Counted from the first letter of the stretch, positions 19,857-28,856 are shown. The stretch: DNA of 64,000 nucleotides from Limisphaera sp049537155 (GCF_049537155.1 NZ_JBMVQZ010000001.1:62001-126000), one strand, 5' to 3'. Notes: generated by a model from the letters alone, not told the origin. Translations and numbers: made by a program.

Positions 19857-22142
19857 GTGACATCCCGTTCGTCCAGGACCCGTTCGCCGCGCGGGTGTTC
19901 GCCGGGCGATGCTGCAGGCGCGGGTGGAGCGGGGCGCCGCTTGGGATGGGCGCGCGTGGCGCTGGCGGTGGGGACGCCTTTGCTGGTGCTGGTCGTGCTG
20001 GAGGGTGTGGCACGGCTGGCGGGTTACGGTTGGCCCACGACCTATTTCGTGCGCGGGGAGTCGGAGGGAAAGGCCTGCTGGGTGGAGAACGAGCATTTCG
20101 GTCGGCGCTTTTTTCCGGCAGGTCTGCTGCGTTATCCACCGCCCACGGTCATGTCCATGGCGGCGCCCCCGGGCGGATGCCGGATTTTTCTCCTGGGTGA
20201 ATCGGCGGCCATGGGGGATCCGTGTCCGGGGTTCAGCATGGGACGATACCTGGAGGTCCTTCTGCAGGCTCGTTATCCGGAGCATGCGGTGGAGGTGGTG
20301 ACCGTTGCGATGACGGCCATCAACTCCCATGCCTTGTTACCGATGGCAAGGGACTGCGCGCGGCATGGCGGAGACATCTGGATCTTCTACCTTGGCAACA
20401 ACGAGATGGTGGGGCCCTTCGGAGCCCTGAACGTATTCGGGCCGGCCTCACCTCCGTGGCCGATGGTCCGGTTCCGACTGGCATTGCAACGCACGGCCCT
20501 GGGGCAGGCGGCCCAGGATCTGGTGGAACGGTTGCGCGGTCGTGCGGGGCCGCCCGGCGGCTGGGCGGGCATGGAAATGTTCGCCGGGCAGCGATTGGCA
20601 CCGGACGATCCGCGGCGCCTGCAGGCTTACGAGAATTTCCGCCGCAACCTGCGGGACCTGGTGGCCCTGGGGCTTCGCAGCGGGGCGCGCGTGGTGGTGG
20701 CGCCCGCGGCCGTCAACCTCCGGGATTGCCCGCCGTTTGCGTCCGTTCCGGGGCGGTTGGCGGCGGGGGGAACACTGGAGGCGTTGGACCTCTGGCTGCG
20801 CCGCGGTTGGGAGGCCGAACAGAACGGTGACGACGAGGCAGCGCTGGAGGCCTATCAGGCGGCTGTGGCCCTGGCGCCGGAACATGCCGAGGCTCACTAT
20901 CGTCTGGGCTGGGTGGCCCTGCAGCTGGGCCGCACCACGCTTGCGCGGGCGTCGTTGCAGCGGGCGTGCGACCTGGACGCGCTCCCGTTCCGCGCGGATT
21001 CGCGCATTCGATCGCTTGCGCAGGAAGTTGCGGAGCCATTCCCGCGTGCGCGGGTTGGTTTCCTGGATGCCGCGGCGGTCCTGGCCGGGCGTGCGCCCGA
21101 TGGTGTGCCTGGGCGGGAGAGTTTCTACGAGCACGTCCACCTTCGGCCGGGCGGGAACTACGCACTGGCGCGTGCGCTGGCGGAGGCTGTGGAACCCTGG
21201 TTGCGGGACCGTGGCTGGCAGGCGGCCGCCGGGTGGTTGTCGGAAACCGAATGCGGCGAGCGGCTGGGGCTGACGGATTGGGCGAGACTCGAGATCCTCG
21301 ACAATGTTCGTCGCCGGCTGGGCCAGCCTCCCTTCACCGGGCCCGGGCACACCGCACGATTGCGCTCGCCGGTGGAGCAGGAGATGCAGGAGGTGCGGCA
21401 GCGTCTTACGGCGGCGGCTGCCGAGCAGGCGCGCCGGACACTTGAACGAGCCGTGGCGCGGCGGCCGCATGATTTCCGGGTGCGCGAGCAGCAGGCGCTG
21501 TTTCTGGAGGCAACCGGCGATGAGCAGGGCGCAGCCGGGGCGTGGTCGGCCGTGGCCCGGCTGATCCCGCATCACCACCTTGGGTGGTTTCAGCAAGGGC
21601 GGCTGCTGGCGCGTCTGGGCCGGTGGGAGGAGGCGGAGCGGTTGCTGCGGCGGGCGGTGACGATCCGGCCCGAACTGAGCGAGGGATGGCTGGAGCTGGG
21701 CCAGGTGTTGATGCAGCGGGACCGGGCAGAAGAGGCGTTGGTCTGCTTTGTGCGGGCGCGGTCTCTGTTGCCGCAAGACTGGCGGGCGGCTTATCACGAG
21801 GGCCGTGCCCTGGTGAAACTGGACCGGCTGTCGGACGCGGTGGAGGCCTTTCGGGAGGCGGTTCGTCTCAATGAACGTGCTGTGGAACCCCGGTATCGAT
21901 TGGCCGAGGCCCTTGCATTTCTCGGGCACACCGCCGAGGCACGGGAACTCTTCGAGCAAGTGTTGGCGCGGGAGCCCGGGCACCTCCTGGCGCGGATCAA
22001 TCTCGGCGTGGCCCTGGTGCGATTGGGTGAATGGGAGGCTGCCGCGGAGCAACTCAAGCTGGCCCACAAGCAGGCTCCCGGCAATCCGCTGGTCAGCAAC
22101 TACCTGGCCCAGGTCGAGATGCACCTGCGCGGTTCGCATTGA
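19857..22142 (+). CDS. Membrane-anchored SGNH-like hydrolase fused to TPR repeats
   Basis: 761 residues from the GTG at 19857. A single membrane segment (VALAVGTPLLVLVVLEGVA, about residues 34-52) follows a basic N-terminus. The next domain looks like an SGNH/GDSL esterase: IFLLGESAAMGDP with Ser116, IFYLGNNEMVGPFG with Asn181/182, and FYEHVHLRPGG with His426/428. TPR units lie between Asn182 and His428 (about 320-385), and more follow in the C-terminal third (about 575-755). Such proteins may act on acyl groups of cell-surface polymers, but the substrate is unknown. The open frame extends about 100 codons upstream, antisense to the oxidoreductase; that part is not protein-like. The start is uncertain by some codons. 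Confidence 0.8.
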   Translation: MTSRSSRTRSPRGCSPGDAAGAGGAGRRLGWARVALAVGTPLLVLVVLEGVARLAGYGWPTTYFVRGESEGKACWVENEHFGRRFFPAGLLRYPPPTVMSMAAPPGGCRIFLLGESAAMGDPCPGFSMGRYLEVLLQARYPEHAVEVVTVAMTAINSHALLPMARDCARHGGDIWIFYLGNNEMVGPFGALNVFGPASPPWPMVRFRLALQRTALGQAAQDLVERLRGRAGPPGGWAGMEMFAGQRLAPDDPRRLQAYENFRRNLRDLVALGLRSGARVVVAPAAVNLRDCPPFASVPGRLAAGGTLEALDLWLRRGWEAEQNGDDEAALEAYQAAVALAPEHAEAHYRLGWVALQLGRTTLARASLQRACDLDALPFRADSRIRSLAQEVAEPFPRARVGFLDAAAVLAGRAPDGVPGRESFYEHVHLRPGGNYALARALAEAVEPWLRDRGWQAAAGWLSETECGERLGLTDWARLEILDNVRRRLGQPPFTGPGHTARLRSPVEQEMQEVRQRLTAAAAEQARRTLERAVARRPHDFRVREQQALFLEATGDEQGAAGAWSAVARLIPHHHLGWFQQGRLLARLGRWEEAERLLRRAVTIRPELSEGWLELGQVLMQRDRAEEALVCFVRARSLLPQDWRAAYHEGRALVKLDRLSDAVEAFREAVRLNERAVEPRYRLAEALAFLGHTAEARELFEQVLAREPGHLLARINLGVALVRLGEWEAAAEQLKLAHKQAPGNPLVSNYLAQVEMHLRGSH

Positions 22143-22164
22143 GGTGGTCGTTCCAGCCAGCGCA

Positions 22165-22182
22165 GCCCGGCTCCGGCCGGGC
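22165..22182. terminator. Short hairpin between convergent genes
   Basis: GCCCGGC (22165-22171) and GCCGGGC (22176-22182) with a 4-nt loop, 23 bases after the stop of the SGNH-TPR gene. No T-run follows, so it is only a candidate transcription end. Confidence 0.3.
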
Positions 22183-22289
22183 ACGGGTTCCTTGGCGGGG
22201 TTCTTTGCCGCCGGGCGGTGTCGAACCGGGCGGCTTTTGCGGTGCGGCGGCTTTTTGCGGTTGCTGGGCATGGCCGGACGACGTGCGAG

Positions 22290-23165
22290 TCAACGTCTGC
22301 TCCAGCGTCTGATCTGCTCGGCGGTCAGCCGGCGCAGCGCAAGGAGCTGTTCGGTTTTTGCCGCCGGGAGGCAGGGATCGGTGATGCCGAATCGCCTGCG
22401 GAGTTCGCACAGGGGCCGCGAAACATGGGAGTAGAAGGCCGCCACGGCGGCGAGGTCACGGGCACACAATGTGTGCCAGGGAGTGCCGCTTGGGGCGGCC
22501 TGTTCGCACTGCTCCCGGAGCCGGTGCACCAGTGCATCCGACTCGCCGGCCCAGTATGCTCCCAGGAGCTCCATCCACGCCGCTGCGGCGGCTTCTCCCC
22601 GGCGACCCGGTGGAAAATCAAACTCGGCCTCCGCCGGACCACTTCCCTCCCACCAACCCACCGGCCAGGCGACGTCCGGGCCGTGCAGGGTGAGCCGGAG
22701 GCAACGGACGAGGGCGCCGAACGCGCTGCGCCGACGGAACGCACCGAACCATGAGCCGGTACCTTCGGGGCGGGAACGACGGAGGAGTTTCAACCGGTGC
22801 CTGTCCCGTATCATGCCGGCAAACCATCGGCTGTTCGGATGCGTTCCGACATGGTTCCCTCGCGGCCGGTAGCGCTGGATCAGGTCGGTCTCGAGCAGGC
22901 CGGCGGCGTACAGGTCCGGGCACGCCTGCCAGTGGACTTCCCGGACCCGGGGCAACACGCGGGCCAGGGCGGGCGGGGCGTCGGCGAGTCGAAGGTTGCG
23001 ATAATCGGCCAGACGCCGTCGGAGGTTGACGGTGCGTCCAATGTACAGCACGGTCACCAGACCGGCGGGGGAGGGGCCCACCAACCAGTACACACCTGGC
23101 GACCGCGGCACACAGCGGAGCCGCGCCAGACCCAGCACGGCACGCAGCGGCCTCGCCTCGGCCAT
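22290..23165 (-). CDS. Stand-alone GIY-YIG nuclease (UvrC N-terminal/Cho-like)
   Basis: About 291 residues. The N-terminus carries a GIY-YIG nuclease domain: PGVYWLVG, then VLYIGRTVNLRRRLADY with the catalytic Arg region, and ETDLIQRYRPRGN with the metal-binding Glu, followed by a conserved Asn. This matches the catalytic half of UvrC or the E. coli Cho protein. The UvrB-binding and helix-hairpin-helix parts of UvrC are not seen; the remaining 190 residues are unlike UvrC. The frame continues upstream to an ATG at 23309 with no good Shine-Dalgarno sequence; I chose the ATG at 23165 because codon choice before it is atypical. A DNA-repair or DNA-processing role is likely, not proven. Confidence 0.75.
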   Translation of the reverse strand: MAEARPLRAVLGLARLRCVPRSPGVYWLVGPSPAGLVTVLYIGRTVNLRRRLADYRNLRLADAPPALARVLPRVREVHWQACPDLYAAGLLETDLIQRYRPRGNHVGTHPNSRWFAGMIRDRHRLKLLRRSRPEGTGSWFGAFRRRSAFGALVRCLRLTLHGPDVAWPVGWWEGSGPAEAEFDFPPGRRGEAAAAAWMELLGAYWAGESDALVHRLREQCEQAAPSGTPWHTLCARDLAAVAAFYSHVSRPLCELRRRFGITDPCLPAAKTEQLLALRRLTAEQIRRWSRR

Positions 23166-23405
23166 CGGCCAGAATGTCAGCTGCGTTTCCACGACGATTC
23201 TGCCATTGCGCAGGTGAAGTGTCGGGCGGCTGGGGCCGTGCGACAAGGCCGGGTTGGCTGTCCGGACTTGGTCCGAGTGGATAAATCGCAACAGGAGCGA
23301 TTTGCACATTAGGCCGGGGCGTGGAGGTTGGGCCTCGGTTTGCGATCGGCCAAGCCTTTGATGGAAAGGAGGTAAACCCGTTTGCGCTCGGGCTCCCGGA
23401 TGGGT

Positions 23406-23421
23406 TGGCACCCCGGGTGCT
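23406..23421 (+). promoter_or_regulatory. Candidate sigma-54 (-24/-12) promoter for glnB-amtB-glnA
   Basis: TGGCACCCCGGGTGCT fits the RpoN pattern TGGCAC-N5-TTGC well: GG at 23407-23408 and GC at 23419-23420 are separated by exactly 10 bases. One consensus base differs (G for the first T of TTGC), and the R position is C. The predicted transcript start is near 23432, giving a leader of about 94 bases before glnB. Nitrogen-control genes are the classic targets of this sigma factor. No paired NtrC-type site was found upstream. Confidence 0.6.
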
Positions 23422-23525
23422 TCAGGGGCGGCAACGGAACCGGGCCGGATCTCCTGTGGCGGGGATGGGTACCAGCGGGAACGGACCCGGCGCTCAAAAA
23501 CCAAAGAACGAGGAACGCCAATGCC

Positions 23526-23864
23526 ATGAAGAAAATCGAGGCCATTATCAAACCGTTCAAACTCGAGGATGTGAAGGAGGCGCTTGGGGAGGTGGGCATC
23601 GCCGGCATGACCGTGACCGAGGTCAAGGGGTTCGGCCGCCAGCGGGGCCACACCGAGATCTACCGGGGCAGCGAGTACACCGTGGATTTTCTCCCCAAGA
23701 TCAAGATCGAAGTGGTGGTGACGGAGGCGCAGTTGGACGCCGCGGTGCAGGCGATTCTCAAGGCGGCGCGCACCGGGAAGATCGGCGACGGCAAGATCTT
23801 CGTCGTGCCGGTGGAACAAGCCATCCGGATTCGAACCGAGGAACGGGACGAGGCGGCCGTTTAA
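23526..23864 (+). CDS. glnB: Nitrogen regulatory PII protein
   Basis: 112 residues, the usual PII length. It senses 2-oxoglutarate and ATP/ADP, gates the ammonium channel and tunes glutamine synthetase adenylylation. It starts MKKIEAIIKPFKLEDVKEAL. The T-loop (VKGFGRQRGHTEIYRGSEY) carries Tyr51, the site uridylylated by GlnD. The second signature, TGKIGDGKIFV, and the C-terminal IRTEERDEAAV are intact. GAGGA lies about 12 bases before the ATG; an ATG five bases upstream is out of frame. It heads a cluster with amtB (82-base gap) and glnA, so it is GlnK-like in context. Confidence 0.97.
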   Translation: MKKIEAIIKPFKLEDVKEALGEVGIAGMTVTEVKGFGRQRGHTEIYRGSEYTVDFLPKIKIEVVVTEAQLDAAVQAILKAARTGKIGDGKIFVVPVEQAIRIRTEERDEAAV

Positions 23865-23946
23865 TACAGGCATGAGGGGCTGTCGAGGCTTGGAAGGTTG
23901 AACCTTGGGAACAAACGAGTCTGAACGAACAACGAGTTTTCGGCAT

Positions 23947-25296
23947 ATGAAGAAGCTGTTGCGACGATTGGGTGGGGGACTGGCCGCATGCGGGCTGTTT
24001 GCCGTGCCGTGGTCGGCCTGGGCCGAGGAGGCGGCCAAACCGGAGCTGTCTGCCGGTGACACGGCCTGGATGCTCACGGCCACGGCCCTGGTGTTGTTCA
24101 TGACCCTGCCGGGCCTGGCGCTGTTTTACGGGGGTCTGGTGCGGGCCAGGAACGTCTTGACCGTGCTGGTGCAGTGTTTCGCCCTGGCCAGCATCATCAC
24201 GGTGCTGTGGGTGGTGTATGGTTACAGCCTGGCGTTTGACACCACCGGCATGAGCGCCGGGACGACCAATCTGCACTCCTTCATCGGGGGGTTGGGCAAG
24301 TGCTTCCTCCGGGGTGTGGGTCTGGACAGTCTCACCGGGACGATTCCGGAGACGGTTTTTGCGACGTTCCAGCTCACGTTCGCGATCATCACGCCGGCGC
24401 TGATCGTGGGGGCCTTTGCCGAGCGCATGAAATTCAGTGCGATGCTCATTTTCACGCTGACATGGTTCACGCTCTGCTATTTGCCGATCTGCCACATGGC
24501 CTGGTCGGGCGACGGGGCGTTGTTCTGGGACTGGGGCGTGCTGGATTTTGCGGGCGGCACGGTGGTGCACATCAATGCCGGGATTGCCGGTCTGGTGGCC
24601 TGCCTCATGGTGGGGAAGCGGATGGGCTTCGGCAAGGAGCCGCTGCCGCCGCACAATGTGCCGATGACCGTGATGGGTGCGGCCATGCTGTGGGTGGGCT
24701 GGTTTGGATTCAACGCCGGCAGCGCGCTGGCGGCCAACAACACCGCGGGCATGGCCATGCTGGTGACCCAGGTGGCCACCGGCACGGCTGCCGCCACGTG
24801 GATGTTCCTGGAGTGGATCCGCAGCGGCAAGCCGACCGCGGTGGGTTTGGCCACGGGTGCGGTGGCCGGTCTGGTGGCCATCACGCCTGCCAGCGGCACG
24901 GCCGGTCCGATCGGTGCGCTCATCATCGGTTTGGTGGCCGGCACGGGCTGTTACTTCGCCGCAACCAGTGTGAAGCGGACTTTCGGTTACGATGACAGCC
25001 TCGACGTGTTCGGCGTGCACGGTGTGGGCGGGATCATCGGCGCCCTGCTCACCGGCGTGTGCGCCAGCAGTGCCCTGGGCGGGGCCGGCCTGGCCGAGGG
25101 CGTGAGTGTGCCCGGGCAGGTCTTCACGCAGCTCAAGAGCGTGCTGGTGACCATTGCCTGGAGCGCGGCGGTGTCGGTCGTGGCGCTTCTGCTGGCCCGG
25201 GCCATCGTGGGCCTGCGGGTGGCGCCGGAGGTGGAGCACTCGGGTCTGGACCTGGCCGAGCACGGCGAGGAGGGATATCCATCGGTTCGCGCCTGA
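23947..25296 (+). CDS. amtB: Ammonium transporter (Amt family)
   Basis: 449 residues. A signal peptide (MKKLLRRLGGGLAACGLFAV, cleaved near AWA-EE) is followed by the Amt channel with about 11 membrane helices. Family marks are LALFYGGLVRARNVLTVLVQ, the conductance histidines in FAGGTVVHINAGIAGL and DVFGVHGVGGIIGAL, and FNAGSALAANNTAGMA. The ATG at 23947 gives a proper signal peptide; an in-frame earlier codon at 23905 adds unrelated residues. It sits between glnB and glnA, which fits PII-controlled ammonium uptake. Confidence 0.96.
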   Translation: MKKLLRRLGGGLAACGLFAVPWSAWAEEAAKPELSAGDTAWMLTATALVLFMTLPGLALFYGGLVRARNVLTVLVQCFALASIITVLWVVYGYSLAFDTTGMSAGTTNLHSFIGGLGKCFLRGVGLDSLTGTIPETVFATFQLTFAIITPALIVGAFAERMKFSAMLIFTLTWFTLCYLPICHMAWSGDGALFWDWGVLDFAGGTVVHINAGIAGLVACLMVGKRMGFGKEPLPPHNVPMTVMGAAMLWVGWFGFNAGSALAANNTAGMAMLVTQVATGTAAATWMFLEWIRSGKPTAVGLATGAVAGLVAITPASGTAGPIGALIIGLVAGTGCYFAATSVKRTFGYDDSLDVFGVHGVGGIIGALLTGVCASSALGGAGLAEGVSVPGQVFTQLKSVLVTIAWSAAVSVVALLLARAIVGLRVAPEVEHSGLDLAEHGEEGYPSVRA

Positions 25297-25330
25297 GCGG
25301 CGGACCGGAAAACCACTGGACAAGGGGTTT

Positions 25331-25384
25331 CTCCCCGCCCAGTCTGCTGCCCGCCGGAGTGAGGCGGGCGGCAGACGCGGGGAG
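25331..25384 (+). promoter_or_regulatory. Very stable hairpin in the amtB-glnA spacer
   Basis: CTCCCCGC (25331-25338) pairs with GCGGGGAG (25377-25384), and GTCTGCTGCCCGCC (25342-25355) pairs with GGCGGGCGGCAGAC (25363-25376). That is 22 pairs, including one G-T(U) pair, with a 3-nt bulge and a 7-nt loop GGAGTGA. No T-run follows on either strand, so it is not an ordinary intrinsic terminator. It lies 34 bases after the amtB stop and 50 before glnA. It could be an attenuator, a processing site or a stabiliser of a separate glnA mRNA. Confidence 0.6.
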
Positions 25385-25434
25385 CGCAAACAACAACGAA
25401 ACGTGCAGACAACGATCAACGACAACAGGAAGTC

Positions 25435-26847
25435 ATGAGCACACCCAAACAAGTGATGGAAATGGCCCGGAAAGCCGGGGCCAAGATGGTGGACATCAAG
25501 TTCGTGGACACGTTCGGGACCTGGCAGCACTTCACCTGCCCGATCGAGGAGCTGAGCGAGGAGGTCTTCACCGAAGGTCTCGGGTTCGACGGCTCCAGCA
25601 TTCGCGGGTGGAAGAGCATCGAGGCCAGCGACATGCTGGCGCTGCCCGATCCGGCCACGGCGTTCATTGATCCGTTCAACGCCGTGCCGACGCTGTCCCT
25701 GACGTGCACGATTCACGAGACCGGCACGCGGGAGCCGTACGTGCGGGATCCGCGCGGCATTGCCCAGCGGGCCGAGCGGTACTTGGAGGCCACGGGCATC
25801 GGCGACACGGCCTATTTCGGTCCCGAGGCGGAGTTCTTCATCTTCGACAACGTACAGTACGACAGCCGTGCCAACGGCTGCTTCTACACGGTCGAATCCA
25901 TCGAGGGCATCTGGAACACCGGCCGGGAGGAACATCCCAACCTTGGGTACAAGATCCGGCACAAGGAAGGGTATTTCCCCGTGCCCCCGGCGGACACGCA
26001 GCAGGACATCCGCAACGAGATGACCCTGATGATGATCCAGCTCGGCGTGCAGGTGGAGCGGCAACATCACGAGGTGGCCACCGCCGGCCAGGCCGAGATT
26101 GACTACCGGTTCGGCACGCTGGTGCGGACCGCCGATGCCATGATGGTCTACAAGTACGTGGTGAAGAACGTGGCCCGCAAACATGGCAAGACCGCCACCT
26201 TCATGCCCAAGCCGTTGTTCGGTGACAACGGCAGCGGGATGCACACCCACATCAGCTTGTGGAAGAAGGGCAAACCCCTGTTCGCCGGCAACGAGTACGC
26301 CGGGCTGAGCGAGACGGCCCTCTACTTCATCGGCGGACTGCTCAAGCATGCCCGGGCCCTGTGCGCAATCTGCAACCCGACCACCAACAGCTACAAACGC
26401 CTGGTCCCGGGTTACGAGGCGCCGGTGAACCTGGCTTACAGCGCCCGGAATCGTTCAGCGGCGGTGCGCATCCCGACCTACAGCCAGAACCCCAAGGCCC
26501 GCCGCCTGGAATACCGTCCGCCCGATCCGTCGGCGAATCCGTACCTGGCCTTCGCGGCACTGCTGATGGCCGGTCTGGACGGCATCCAGAACAAGATCCA
26601 TCCGGGCGAACCGCTGGACAAAAACATCTATGAACTGCCGCCGGAGGAGTTGAAGCGGGTCCCGCAGGTGGCCGGCAGCCTCCTGGAAGCGGTGGAGTGC
26701 CTGGAGCAGGACCACGAGTTCCTGCTCAAGGGCGACGTGTTCAGCCGCGAGTTCCTGGAGATGTGGGCTGCGGCCAAGCGGAAGGAACACGACGCCATCC
26801 GGCTCCGGCCGCATCCGTACGAATTCTTCCTCTACTACGACGTCTGA
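25435..26847 (+). CDS. glnA: Glutamine synthetase, type I (GSI-beta, adenylylatable)
   Basis: 470 residues. ATP-dependent synthesis of glutamine from glutamate and ammonia in a cytoplasmic dodecamer. The beta-grasp loop GLGFDGSSIRGW, metal and substrate segments (FGPEAEFFIFD, GDNGSGMHTHISLW, RNRSAAVRIP, RRLEYRPPDPSANPY) and the C-terminal PYEFFLYYDV are all intact. The loop DKNIYELPPEE carries Tyr399, the residue that GlnE adenylylates in enterobacterial GSI-beta. The start follows AGGAAGTC a few bases upstream. The hairpin in the spacer may set its level relative to glnB-amtB, and an intrinsic terminator follows. Confidence 0.98.
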   Translation: MSTPKQVMEMARKAGAKMVDIKFVDTFGTWQHFTCPIEELSEEVFTEGLGFDGSSIRGWKSIEASDMLALPDPATAFIDPFNAVPTLSLTCTIHETGTREPYVRDPRGIAQRAERYLEATGIGDTAYFGPEAEFFIFDNVQYDSRANGCFYTVESIEGIWNTGREEHPNLGYKIRHKEGYFPVPPADTQQDIRNEMTLMMIQLGVQVERQHHEVATAGQAEIDYRFGTLVRTADAMMVYKYVVKNVARKHGKTATFMPKPLFGDNGSGMHTHISLWKKGKPLFAGNEYAGLSETALYFIGGLLKHARALCAICNPTTNSYKRLVPGYEAPVNLAYSARNRSAAVRIPTYSQNPKARRLEYRPPDPSANPYLAFAALLMAGLDGIQNKIHPGEPLDKNIYELPPEELKRVPQVAGSLLEAVECLEQDHEFLLKGDVFSREFLEMWAAAKRKEHDAIRLRPHPYEFFLYYDV

Positions 26848-26882
26848 GACGGGTGTGCTCCGTTGTCGTGGAGGAGTGACAC

Positions 26883-26917
26883 AACGGCGCGGGCCCCGGC
26901 CCGCGCCGTTCCTTTTT
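26883..26917 (+). terminator. Intrinsic terminator of the glnB-amtB-glnA cluster
   Basis: A perfect 13-base inverted repeat, AACGGCGCGGGCC (26883-26895) and GGCCCGCGCCGTT (26898-26910), is followed by CC and TTTTT (26913-26917). It lies 36 bases after the glnA stop. Confidence 0.85.
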
Positions 26918-26945
26918 CCGGGCAGCCGGTTGGTATCCGACCCGA

Positions 26946-28856
26946 TCAGCGGGCCAGGACGAAATTCTCCACCAGGATCACTGCGATGCCCATGAGCGCG
27001 CCACCGGCGATGACGCCGCCGCAGATGGGTTCCTGGTTTTGGACCAGCAACCGATGCGCCGGATGATCCGGACGGTGGACAACCCGCCCTGCCAGCCAGA
27101 AGAAGAACGAGCCCAGAAACATGGTCAGACAGGTGTTAAACGGAATCACCGTGGCCAGTCCCAAACCGACCGGGGACAGTACGAACCGACCGCGGGTGGC
27201 GATGCGGACGCCCTCGAGCACGATCCCCAGCACCGCGCCCGCCAGCGCCGCCCACCGGGCCGAGACCGGCAACTGATCCAGCCCCTGGGTCAACGCCTCG
27301 GCAACGGCCTTCCAAATCGTGGCCGCCGGCATGGGATACTGTTCCTGGACCAGCTCGGACGGCCCACCCCGGAGAAAGACGGCGTAAAAAACCGGTACCG
27401 AGACCAGTGCACCCGCCAGAATCCCCAGGACGTGGCCGATGGCCTGCTGGCGGGGTTTGGCCCCGAGCATGTAGCCCGGTTTGATGTCCATGAGCAGGTT
27501 CGAGGCGTTGCTGGCCACTTCGGCGGTGATCCCGGCGGTCATGAGGTTGCTTTTGATGTTGCCGGGGTCCAGCAGTCCGTAGGTCAGCTGGGTCAGTTTG
27601 CCCATCGCGCCGGTGGGTGTGATGGAGGTCAGGGCGGTGGAATGCACGGCGATCAGGGTGAAAACGAAGACCAACGGAATGGCCAGCGCGCCCAACCACC
27701 ATTTCACTCCGAAAAATGCGTGCCCGATCCATACCACTGCGAAGCCCACGATCGGGATGCCCGCGGCGAACACCCACATCGGCAGCTCGATGTGGGCCAG
27801 CACATCGTTTCCCGTCGGCCGGCGGCGGAACATGCCGCGGAAGGCACTGACCAGAATCTGCGGTTTGGAGAAGAAGGCCAGCAACGACGCGGTGGTCATC
27901 ATGGCCACGCCGCCCCACAAGGCCCAGGCGGTGATGGTGCGGAAGCCGTAGTGCAGGACGCCGTCGGTGCCTGCCGTGCCCTGGATGATGCCGGCCTGAA
28001 TGGCCCAGGGCACGAGGATCAGGTAGTTGACAACCGCGCCCACCAGGAGGGACACGCCCACACGAATGCCCATCAGGCCACCGGCGGCCATCATCACGAA
28101 GTCGGTGTCGAGCCGAACCGTCAGCTCGCGCAGGTCCACGCCGCGCACCTGCAAGGCGCCCCAGCGTTCGTGGATCCATTCGTCGAGGTACTCGGGGATG
28201 GTGAGCCGGGCCAGGTCCAGTTTCTCCATGATCGGCTGGCTCTGCATCAGTTTGGCCAGTGCGGAGAGCGCGCCGGCCCCCACCAACACGCGCGCCTTGA
28301 ACAATCCTTCGCGGGCTCCGCTGCTGTGGAGGGCGTCCATCACGATGCCCGCGGCACGGCCTTCCGGGAAGGGATGCTGTTCGTCGTTGATGAACCGGCG
28401 TTTGAGAGGGAAGGCAAACAGCACACCCAGCACCGAGACGGCCACCATCCATGCCACCGTCACCGGCATGGGGATCACCTCCCCGGTCACCATCATGTAG
28501 GCGGCCAGACTCGAGATCAGCGGCGCGGTCATGTAACCGGCGGCCGTGGCGATGGATTGCATGCAGTTGTTTTCGAGGATGGTGAACTCGCTGGTGAGAC
28601 GGAGTTTGGCCAGCGCCTTGAACAGCGCGAAGGCCAGGATGACCGAGGTGATCCCCACGCCGAGCGTCCAGCCGGTCTTGGCCCCCACGTAGAGGTTGGT
28701 GAGCGACAGCATGCCACCCAGGAACATGCCGGTCAGCGCCGAGCGCCACGTCAGCTGGGGCATGTCGCCCCGCCAGACGTTTTCCAGCCACCAGCGGTCC
28801 TTCTGTTCCAGCGTCCAGGTGCGGATCTGTTCGGGGGTCAGTTGGGGGATGGCCAT
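26946..28856 (-). CDS. OPT-family (oligopeptide) transporter
   Basis: 636 residues with about 14-16 membrane segments, a proton-coupled importer of small peptides or metal chelates in the inner membrane. OPT features: GMFLGGMLSLTNLYVGAKTGW near the N-terminus, ENNCMQSIATAAGYMTAPL, the NDEQHPFPEGRAAG loop, LTSITPTGAMGKLTQLTYG, and a DIKPGYMLGAKPRQQAIGH segment. Length and topology match bacterial OPT proteins. The ATG at 28856 has GAGG upstream. It follows the YjbQ gene by 63 bases and is likely co-transcribed with it. With a large secreted protease in the window, peptide uptake is a sensible guess. Confidence 0.93.
   Translation of the reverse strand: MAIPQLTPEQIRTWTLEQKDRWWLENVWRGDMPQLTWRSALTGMFLGGMLSLTNLYVGAKTGWTLGVGITSVILAFALFKALAKLRLTSEFTILENNCMQSIATAAGYMTAPLISSLAAYMMVTGEVIPMPVTVAWMVAVSVLGVLFAFPLKRRFINDEQHPFPEGRAAGIVMDALHSSGAREGLFKARVLVGAGALSALAKLMQSQPIMEKLDLARLTIPEYLDEWIHERWGALQVRGVDLRELTVRLDTDFVMMAAGGLMGIRVGVSLLVGAVVNYLILVPWAIQAGIIQGTAGTDGVLHYGFRTITAWALWGGVAMMTTASLLAFFSKPQILVSAFRGMFRRRPTGNDVLAHIELPMWVFAAGIPIVGFAVVWIGHAFFGVKWWLGALAIPLVFVFTLIAVHSTALTSITPTGAMGKLTQLTYGLLDPGNIKSNLMTAGITAEVASNASNLLMDIKPGYMLGAKPRQQAIGHVLGILAGALVSVPVFYAVFLRGGPSELVQEQYPMPAATIWKAVAEALTQGLDQLPVSARWAALAGAVLGIVLEGVRIATRGRFVLSPVGLGLATVIPFNTCLTMFLGSFFFWLAGRVVHRPDHPAHRLLVQNQEPICGGVIAGGALMGIAVILVENFVLAR

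Noticed and set aside
23200..23400. A paired NtrC-type site upstream of the glnB promoter
   Set aside because: Only a half-site (TTGCAC near 23302) was found; the partner arm is missing at the proper spacing.
25331..25384. Reading the amtB-glnA hairpin as an intrinsic terminator
   Set aside because: No T-run follows on either strand, and the sequence continues straight into glnA, which belongs with the cluster.
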